Shown here: positions 7,921 to 15,900 of the stretch, one piece after another
Numbering within the stretch: position 1 is the first letter of the stretch
Layout: each line of letters opens with the position of its first letter
Assembly: GCF_014654365.1 (NCBI RefSeq)
Contig: NZ_BNAY01000007.1
Location: 248,001-312,000 of the forward strand
Source: Amycolatopsis oliviviridis
GTDB taxonomy: Bacteria; Actinomycetota; Actinomycetes; Mycobacteriales; Pseudonocardiaceae
Direction: 5' to 3'
Length of the DNA stretch: 64,000 bases
Program-made: the position numbers and the translations under genes
The notes under the pieces: model-generated
The model's input: only the letters and a program-made list of their open reading frames with translations
Database searches by the model: none
Told to the model about the DNA's origin: nothing

Positions 7921-8710
7921 GCATGGAAGAAGCTCGGCGTGCGCCCTCCTGTCGGCGACCCTCATCCGGCTACACCCAGGCATACATTGCCAAGCTCGTC
8001 CGCGACTGTGGCACCGAAGCCGGTTTCCGGAGTCTGCTCGAGACAGCTCCCAGAGACAAGGAGACCGGACAGTGGGTCGGCCCTCCTCCACCGAACGCAA
8101 CACCACCATGGAAGCGGCCGGAACCGCCCACGGCGCGCTCGGCCTGAAGTAGACAGCTGGCTGCGTGAGAACGAAGCCGCTGAGTGTCGGCTGGAGCAGT
8201 TGTGGCCTGAGCGATGCGGTTCGTCGTCGTCGGATGCTGCCGTAGACGAGGTTGTTCAGGGCGAGTAGACGGTCCGCCAGCGGTACTCGCGCTACGCCAT
8301 CGCGAGCAGCTCCGTCTTCGGCGCGCGGGTACGCACGTTGCGAGGCGTTCTTCGCGGGCACTGTCGGGTTCAACGGCGCGACCTTCTCTGGCACCATCGA
8401 TTTCGATGAGGTGACTTTCACTGGCAAAGTTTCGGGAAGATGGTCGTGCGGAACGTCTGAAGGCGCGGCCTGCCGGCACTCGCCGGCGCGGGCGCGCAAG
8501 GCATCGCGTGGAGTCGCTCAGTTCGTCAAGGAACCTCAGTCTAAAGTGGATTAATTCCAGTTTTCTCAGTGACGAAAGGGCGGTCCGGAGCCGTGATCGG
8601 GCAATTCTAATCGTCGGCCAGGGTGCGCTCCTATACCGTCCCGAACATCGAAGACCTCGCGCTTTTCTGCTGCGACAGCGCAGAATTCGGACGAAAGGGT
8701 GTTTCGGACG
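7921..8710. other. Non-coding remnant region upstream of the synthase genes
   Basis: Nearly 800 bases without a convincing intact gene. On the plus strand around 7860-8130 a frame-shifted stretch can be read (FTRALFTAAWKKLGV, then YTQAYIAKLVRDCG in another frame) that looks like a decayed helix-turn-helix protein, but I cannot name it. A pentapeptide-like scrap lies at 8348-8425. From about 8520 the base composition becomes less GC-rich, which fits a promoter for the block starting at 8711, but no convincing -35/-10 pair was found. Confidence 0.5.
8348..8425 (+). pseudogene. Fragment of a pentapeptide-repeat-like protein
   Basis: About 26 codons with a periodic pattern: VGFNGATFSG, then IDFDEVTFTG, the F-x-G-A-x-F spacing seen in pentapeptide-repeat proteins. 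It sits in an open frame that has no convincing start or end and no further repeats. It is probably a leftover of an accessory gene lost during rearrangement next to the tRNA. Confidence 0.4.
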
Positions 8711-9970
8711 ATGAACCTCGGACAGGCTGAAGTCGGATTGATTCCCGGCCAAGGGGCCTACCGCCCCGGTGCGCTAGCCGGCCTCTGGGCGCAGGGTGAC
8801 GAGCCGGTACACGAGGTATTCGAAACGCTCGACGAGGTCCATCGATCCCGCACCGGCCGCACGGTCAGTTCGGTGGTGTTTACTCCTGAGGCGCCTTCGA
8901 TCGAGGAAATGCTCACCCGGCACCCTGACGAACTCCAGTTGACCATCTTCGGTGTCTCAGTCGCCGCGCACCGGATGCTCGTTGTCCGCGGCACGGTTCC
9001 GGATTTGCTGGTCGGACACAGTTTCGGTGAGATCGCAGCCCTGGTGGCGGCCGGAGCGTACTCGGTGGCCGACGGTGCCTCGATCGTCTGCGATCGCAAC
9101 GAGGTCCTGCGCGCACACGCCTCCGAAGGGGGATTGCTGGCACTGCGCTGTGGCCGGTCGAGGGCCGAACTCCTGCTCGCGCTCGCGGACCTGCCGGGGC
9201 TGACTCTCGCGGTGGACAACGCTGCGGAGCAGACTGTGCTCTCCGGTCCTTCCACACAACTGGCGACGGCAGGTGCGGTGGCGGAAGCGCTCGGAATCGG
9301 TGTTGGAGAAGTGTCCTCCCCCTATGGGTTCCACAACCACGCACTTGTACCGGCGGGACGGGCGCTGGCCGCGAAAGTCGCCGAGTACAAGACAGAAACG
9401 TTCGACACCCCGGTCCATTCCCCGATTCTCGGTCGCCGGTACCGGGACGGCGATGACCTGGCGACTTTGCTGGGCCTCCATTTGTCCCATCCGGTTCTGT
9501 TCCGGGAAACCCTGTCGGAACTCTATTCTGCGGGAAGGCGGTCCTTTGTGGAGCTGGGCGCGGGTGAAACCCTCAGCAAGCTGGTCCGCGTGGCTTTCCC
9601 GCTAGCTTCGGCGGTGAGCGGCCTGGCGGAGACGGGGCGCCCCGCTCCGATCTCTCAGCCTCGGCAAGCGGACCCGGCTCCAGCGTCGACCCAGGTGGTG
9701 CCGGAGCCGGAACCTGGTGCGGCTCTGAGCCGTCAAGAAGTCCTTTCCCGGCTTCAGGAACTGTATGCCGAAGCGCTGGAGTACCCGGTCGAGGTCCTGG
9801 CGGAGGACGCGGCCCTGGAAGCGGACCTCGGAGTCGACTCGATGCGCCAGACGGAGTTGCTGACCAAGGCGAGGCGGATCTTCGATCTGCCCTCGCCCGA
9901 GCCGGGGTTCCGTAGTACCGACCTCGACACGCTCGCCAAGGTCACCGACTACGTGACCAACAGCAGGTGA
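8711..9970 (+). CDS. Acyltransferase-acyl carrier protein fusion of a PUFA-synthase-like PKS
   Basis: 419 residues in two domains. The malonyl-type acyltransferase (about 8-310) has IPGQGAYRPG at the start, the catalytic serine in GHSFGE (S104) and GFHNHAL, equivalent to the GFHS active-site region. After an Ala/Pro/Glu linker the carrier protein (about 335-415) has the phosphopantetheine site GVDSM (S377). It would load the extender unit onto its own carrier for the two following proteins. The ATG at 8711 is preferred; a GTG at 8699 lies too near the GAAAGGG site. The stop overlaps the next start (GTGA). Only one carrier domain is present, whereas PUFA synthases carry several in tandem. No phosphopantetheinyl transferase is nearby. 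Confidence 0.85.
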   Translation: MNLGQAEVGLIPGQGAYRPGALAGLWAQGDEPVHEVFETLDEVHRSRTGRTVSSVVFTPEAPSIEEMLTRHPDELQLTIFGVSVAAHRMLVVRGTVPDLLVGHSFGEIAALVAAGAYSVADGASIVCDRNEVLRAHASEGGLLALRCGRSRAELLLALADLPGLTLAVDNAAEQTVLSGPSTQLATAGAVAEALGIGVGEVSSPYGFHNHALVPAGRALAAKVAEYKTETFDTPVHSPILGRRYRDGDDLATLLGLHLSHPVLFRETLSELYSAGRRSFVELGAGETLSKLVRVAFPLASAVSGLAETGRPAPISQPRQADPAPASTQVVPEPEPGAALSRQEVLSRLQELYAEALEYPVEVLAEDAALEADLGVDSMRQTELLTKARRIFDLPSPEPGFRSTDLDTLAKVTDYVTNSR

Positions 9971-12948
9971 GTCCTGTGGAACAGGAACTGAGGGGTCACG
10001 TGGCACTGGTGACCGGCGGCGCGGGTGGGGTCGGTTCCGCGGTCGTGGAACTGCTGGCCCGACGCGGGGCGGTGGTCTATCTCAACTGCTTCCACTCCTT
10101 CCGACGCGGGAAGGAGATCGCCGGGCGGCTGACGGCCGAAGGGCTGGACGTCCGGCTCGCGCGCGGTTCGGTGGCCAAGGACGAGCACGTCGGGCAGATC
10201 GTGGATGAGATCGGGGAGGCCGAAGGGCGCCTCGACATCCTGGTCAACAACGCCGCTCTCGGGATCTTCGGCACCGCCTCGGGGATCAGCGAAGACGACC
10301 TCGACCGCGCTCTGGCGATGAACGTCAAGGCCCCGTTGCGCTGCGTGCAGCGGGCTCGCTCGCTGCTGACCGCGAGCGGGCGGGCCAGTGTGGTCAACGT
10401 GTCGTCGGTGGGTGCCCGCTCGGTGTTGCGGGACTATCTCGCCATCGGAGTGACCAAGGCCGCGCTCGAGGCGATGACCCGCTATCTTGCGGTGGAACTG
10501 GGGCCGGCCGGGATCCGGGTCAACACCGCCTCCGGCGGGCTCTTGGACACCGCGGGCGGGCGGATGTTCCCGGGTTTCCAGGACTTCGCCTCGATGATGC
10601 GGGCGCGGACGCCACTGGGCGGCAGGCTGGGTGAGGTCGACGAGTTCGCCGAACTGATCGCCTTCCTCGCGTCGCCCCGGTCGCGCTGGATCACCGGACA
10701 GACGGTCAGTGCCGACGGCGGCGTCGACCTGATGTGTGGGGATCTACCCGAGAATCTCCGGGCGGCCAAGGAACCTTCGTTGCCGGCTGTGGAGGCTGCC
10801 GTGCCTCCCGAGACATCGGAGCCTGAAGCGAGCACAGACGACCCGGTCGTCGTGGTGGGGATGGGGATGGCCGTGCCCGGGGCATCGAGCCCGGACGAGT
10901 TTTGGGACGTACTGGTCGGCGGGCCGAAGCTGTTCACGGAGGCCACTTCCGATCGCTGGGTGACCGGCGCGTTCAGCCCGGACCGCAACGACGTGCCGGA
11001 CAAGGGCTCCCAGCCGGTCGCCGGGCTCATCACCGATTTCCGTCCCGATCCCCGACTCGCTGCCGAAGCACCGGATGTCACTGCCACCGACTACAGCACC
11101 CTCTGGTTGCGGCACAGCCTGTACCAGGCGCTGGAGAACACCAGCGTCGGCACGAGCGACCGCGTCGCGTTCTGTGTCGGGCTCACAGCCGATGGCAGCC
11201 AGCACCTGTCCGAGACGCAGGTGGTGACCGCGGTGCGGGAGGCACTCGGCGGGCCGCACGCACAAGGCCTGACCGACGAGGAAAGAGCTCGGGTGGAGCG
11301 GGGTGTTCTCGACCGGTTCCGGCATGGCCGCGGTGATGCCAGGCGATCGTTGCCACACGCTATCGCCCGGGAAGCGATCGAAGGAATCCTTCCCGGCGAC
11401 TCCGCCGTGCACGTGGTGGACACCGCATGTTCGTCGTCGCTGTACGCGCTGGACCGCGGCATCCGGGAACTGAATTCGGGCCGCTGCGACGTCGCCGTTT
11501 GCGGGGGCGCGGCGGTCATGCAGGTGACCTACATGGTCGCCTTCGCGAAGATGGGCGGGCTGTCGCCGACCGGCGAGGTCCGTTCGCTGGACGAAGGCGC
11601 CAACGGCGTGCTGTTCGCCGATGGAGCGGGATTGGTGGCGCTCAAGAAACTGTCCCGCGCCTTGGCTGACGGTGACACCGTACTCGGCGTCGTCCGTGGT
11701 GTCGGTCTCTCCGCTGATGGCAAGGGCAAAGCCATCAACGCACCCGCCACCACGGGGCAGGTCATGGCGGCCCGGCGGGCGCTGGCCAAGGCAGGCACCG
11801 GCCCGGACGAGATCGACCTCGTCATCGCGCACGCCACCGGCACCCCCACGGGCGACACCGCTGAACTGCTCGGCATCGCCGAGGTGTACGCGCCCGACCG
11901 TCCGGTCACCGTGGTCTCCAACAAGTCCGTCATCGGGCACACCGGCTGGCCCGCCGGTGTGGTGTCGCTGATCCATCTGCTGCTGTGCCTGCGCCACGAC
12001 AGGATCCCGCCTCAGCACAGGTTCGAACGCCTGCCCGCCCGGGTCTCGGCACATACCTCGATGATCGAGGTGCCGCGCCAGGTCACCGATTGGCGGCGCG
12101 AACCCGGCGACAGGGCCAGGACCGGCGCGGTGGCCGCCTTCGGCTTCGGCGGAACGAACGCGACGGCCGTGGTTTCCGAGTACCTCCCTGCGCGATGGCA
12201 TCCGCGCGCTACCACCCCGGTGTCCACCCGGTCCCGGCCCTTGGCGGTGATCGGCTGGTCGGCCTGCGAGCCGGAGGCCGGCAAGACCTCCTTCGGCGCG
12301 GTCTACCCGGTCCACCGGATCGACGGCGTCGCGATGCCACCACCGATGATGCGGCGGATCGACCGTGCACAGCTGATGGCACTGGAGTGCATGTCGAAGC
12401 TGCCCGAGCCGGTCCGGGAACTGTGTACGCGGCACCGCGACCACACGGGAGTCCTGTTCGGGGTCATGGGGCAGACCTCTGCGATGCACGGCGCGCAGTT
12501 GCGGGTGCATTTCGACGACATCCGTGCCGCGGCAGGTGATACCTCCTCACCCGCGGTGGCGGACTTCCTCGACCGCCTGTGGTCGGAGGTGGACAGCACC
12601 TGGCCCGCGATCAGCGCGGACACCCAGCCCGGGGTGATGCCGAACGTGATCGCCTCCCGGATCGCCAACCACTTCGACCTACGGGGCCTGAACCTGGTGG
12701 TCGACGCCGGGGAGGCGTCGTTGCTGCGTTCCTTCGAGACCGCCGCTCGGTTCCTCGAAGGCGGCGACCTGGACTTGGCCCTGGTCGGTGCGGTCAGCGC
12801 CAACCCGCATCCCGCGTGGATCCGGTCGCTTCGGAACGGATCCTCGGATCAAGCAGGGGAGGCCGAGGGCGCCTACCTCTTCGCCGTCACATCGCCGGAG
12901 AAGGCCGAGGAATGGTCTCTTCCCGTGCTCGCTCACCTCGAACCCTGA
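9967..12948 (+). CDS. FabL-type enoyl reductase fused to ketosynthase and shortened chain-length-factor-like domain
   Basis: 993 residues. The SDR-fold domain (about 8-258) has TGGAGGVG and, instead of the ketoreductase Y-x3-K, a Tyr157-x6-Lys164 pair (YLAIGVTK) followed by AALEAMTRYLAVELG and ASGG, the signature of FabL-class enoyl-ACP reductases. A ketosynthase (about 290-740) follows with its nucleophile in DTACSSS (Cys488), HATGTPTGD and KSVIGHTG. The last 240 residues resemble a second ketosynthase fold in which the cysteine region reads VVDAGEAS, so it is inactive, like the chain-length factor of PfaC but shortened. The gene starts on the GTGA overlap; GTG at 9976 is an alternative. It extends and reduces the chain on the neighbouring AT-ACP (inference). 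Confidence 0.82.
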   Translation: MSPVEQELRGHVALVTGGAGGVGSAVVELLARRGAVVYLNCFHSFRRGKEIAGRLTAEGLDVRLARGSVAKDEHVGQIVDEIGEAEGRLDILVNNAALGIFGTASGISEDDLDRALAMNVKAPLRCVQRARSLLTASGRASVVNVSSVGARSVLRDYLAIGVTKAALEAMTRYLAVELGPAGIRVNTASGGLLDTAGGRMFPGFQDFASMMRARTPLGGRLGEVDEFAELIAFLASPRSRWITGQTVSADGGVDLMCGDLPENLRAAKEPSLPAVEAAVPPETSEPEASTDDPVVVVGMGMAVPGASSPDEFWDVLVGGPKLFTEATSDRWVTGAFSPDRNDVPDKGSQPVAGLITDFRPDPRLAAEAPDVTATDYSTLWLRHSLYQALENTSVGTSDRVAFCVGLTADGSQHLSETQVVTAVREALGGPHAQGLTDEERARVERGVLDRFRHGRGDARRSLPHAIAREAIEGILPGDSAVHVVDTACSSSLYALDRGIRELNSGRCDVAVCGGAAVMQVTYMVAFAKMGGLSPTGEVRSLDEGANGVLFADGAGLVALKKLSRALADGDTVLGVVRGVGLSADGKGKAINAPATTGQVMAARRALAKAGTGPDEIDLVIAHATGTPTGDTAELLGIAEVYAPDRPVTVVSNKSVIGHTGWPAGVVSLIHLLLCLRHDRIPPQHRFERLPARVSAHTSMIEVPRQVTDWRREPGDRARTGAVAAFGFGGTNATAVVSEYLPARWHPRATTPVSTRSRPLAVIGWSACEPEAGKTSFGAVYPVHRIDGVAMPPPMMRRIDRAQLMALECMSKLPEPVRELCTRHRDHTGVLFGVMGQTSAMHGAQLRVHFDDIRAAAGDTSSPAVADFLDRLWSEVDSTWPAISADTQPGVMPNVIASRIANHFDLRGLNLVVDAGEASLLRSFETAARFLEGGDLDLALVGAVSANPHPAWIRSLRNGSSDQAGEAEGAYLFAVTSPEKAEEWSLPVLAHLEP

Positions 12949-12970
12949 CGCAGACCGCTTGGGAGTTGTC

Positions 12971-15900
12971 ATGAGCAATCCGGACCGGGGTACCCCGCAT
13001 CTCTATGGCGCGGAGGGAGCGCGCGAGCTGCTCGACGTCCTGACCGGCACGGTTCCCGAGCAGGTCATCAGCCGGGAATCGGCCGGCCGACAGGCTCGCT
13101 TGCGGGCCAGTTCGCCGTCGGCACCGGAGACCGTGCTCCAACGGTACGAGCTCTCCTGGCAGCGGGAAGCGGGCGATCCCGAACTGCCGGCCGGACCGCT
13201 GTTCCCCGACGGCACGCTGGTGGTCCTCGACGACAACGCCCCGGTGCCGGAGGGCATGCCCGAGGACACGGCCGTCCTCCGGTTCGGCGACACGGGCTGG
13301 AGCTTCGGCGACCGGCGCACGGCCGACGGCGAGGAACTGCTCACGATGCTGTCTGAATGGTCCTATCGGCATGTGCGCGTGCTCGCGACCCTCGAGCCGT
13401 GGAACCTCGCGCGGAAGTTCGCCCCGGCGGCCGTGCTCCGGCTGCACGATGCCTGTTTCCTGGCTGCCAAGGCCTCCGGAGGACTGGATACCTACGGCAT
13501 CGCCCTCTCCGGCGGCGCCGACGGGAACGGCGTGGTCCACCCGTACGCGGGCCTGTTCACCGGCCTGGTCAAGGCGATGGAGCTGGAGCCGGTGGTGACC
13601 ACGGCACGCTTCTGCGTGGTCCTGACCGCCGCGGACGCCGGGGCGGCCACCGCGCAGCTCGCCGATGAGATGCGAGTCCGGCATGCCCTGCCGGGAGTCG
13701 TCCTCGGCGGCGGCAAGCGCTGGGTGCGGCGGGCGCGACCCGCCCCGGTACCGCCGGCGCGGGGGGCCGTCCTGGGTGAGGACGCCGTCGTGCTCGGTGC
13801 GGGTACGAGCCGGGGTATCGGCATGCTCACCCTGCTCGCCCTGGCCGAGAACTGCCGCCCCGTCATCCACATCCTCGGTACCAACGACCTTTCCACCTAC
13901 GAGCCCGAGGAACTGGCGGAGGATGACGAAGCGCATCGGCTCCGCCGCCGAGCCGCCCTGGTGGCCGCTGCGCGCGGGGAGAACGGGGGTGTTCCCGCAG
14001 TCAATGCCCGGCTGCGAAGGCTCGCTCAAGCACGGGAAGTTCACGCCGCGCTGACGCGCCTGAGCGAGCTCTGTGGCCAGGGCCGGGTGCACTACCACGT
14101 CTGCGACACCGGGGATCCGGATCAGGTGCGGCGGGCGGGCGCGGAAGTGCTGGCGGCACAGGACGGGCGGCCCGTCGATCTGCTGCTGAACTTCTCCGGG
14201 CTGACCCGCTCGGCCGAGTTACCCGCGAAGTCGCTGGAGAACTTCCGCGTCGTGCGCGACATCAAGGTGAACACGTATCACGCGCTCAAACACGCTTTCG
14301 CCGAAAACCCGCCCCGGCGCTGGATCAACGCCGGGTCCCTGGCCGGACTGTTCGGCATCCAGGGTGAAACCGACTATGCCGCAGCCAACGACTTCCTCTA
14401 CACGGCCGCGGACGTGGCGGAGGGGACTGCCGAGACCACCTTCGGCTGGGGGCTCTGGGATGGTACGACCCGCTCCACCGAACCACTGGTGGCCGAGGTC
14501 CTCGACCGTCATCTGTCGAGGATGCCCGCCGAAGAAGGCGTCGCGCACTTCCTCGCCGAACTGAGCAGGCCGGGAGCCGTGCCCACCCTGGCCCACTTCG
14601 GCGCGCTGGAACGCCGCATCATGGGCGAGCGGCACCCGCAGCGGGTAGCGGTCTGGACGCCGGGGCCCGAGGAGACCGGATCCGGACCGGAGCCGCCGTT
14701 CGACGAGATCGTGGAGCGCGGTCCCCGAAACCTTGTCGCCCAAAGGGAATTCGCTGTCAGCCGCGATGCCTACCTGGAGCACCACCTCGTCGGAGGTCAT
14801 CCGACCGTACCCGGGATGGTCGCCCTGGAGCTCGCCGCGCAGGCGGCGAAGGCGCTGGTGCCAGGCCGAGTTCCGGTCGGTGTGCGGGACCTCGTGCTCG
14901 ACCGCTTCATCCGCGTGTTCCGCTCTTCGGCGCGACCTCAGCGGAAGAAGATCGTGGCGGAGATGGAAGAGGACGTGCCGGGTGTATACGGCGAAACCGT
15001 GGTGAACGTGCGGATCCTGACCGACGTGGTGGCGCCGGACGGGACGATACTGGCTACGGATCGCGAGCACTGCCGGATGTCGGTGGTGCTGCGTGACCGG
15101 CCACTTGAGTGCCCGAGACCCGCGCCGGACCGCCTTCCTCGCGCTGCCGGAGCGCCGGAGCTGGCCAATCCCTATCAGCTGCCCAATCCGTTCGCCGAGT
15201 TGTCGGGAGTCTTCGCCGCGAACAAGCTCGTTCAGTCCGGTCCCGAGGGCAAGCTGGCCACGTTGACGCTTGACGGCATCGAGGTGGGCCGCTGGTTCGG
15301 GCACGCGGTCCTGCCCGCGGTGGCCTGCGACGCGCTCGCACAGGTCATGGCGACGACCGCCGACGACGGCTGGAGCCCGATCACGGTGCCGCGAACGGTC
15401 CGCCGGATCGACTTCTACGGCGGGCTCAACGACGTCGCGCTGGCCGACGGGGAATTGACCCTCAGGGCCACGTCCGGACCGGACGGTGGTGTCTGGGGAG
15501 GAGTGTTCACCGCGGACGGGCGGCTCGTGCTGCGAGTGGCCGGCGCGACCGGCGAAGCACTGGGCTACGTACATCAGGAAAGCGGACGGACACGGACGGT
15601 CGAGGAACACCGCGGGGAGACCCCCGCGCCCATGACACAGCCTGAGGCGGGGTTGTCGGAGCCCGGTGAGGAGAACGAACCAGCCGTGCGCCCGCACCTG
15701 CTCGCCTACGACACGACCGACTTCGCCCGGCCGGTGCAGCGCTGGGTGACCGAGCCCGTGCCGCGTCCCGTGGACCCGATTTCCGGTGCTCTCCGTGGAC
15801 GCCGGGTGCTCCTGCTGGGAGCGCACGCCGCGACGACCGAGGCGGTGGCGGAGCAGCTCACGGCCGGCGGCGCTCACGTGACCACGGCCGGATCATCGGC

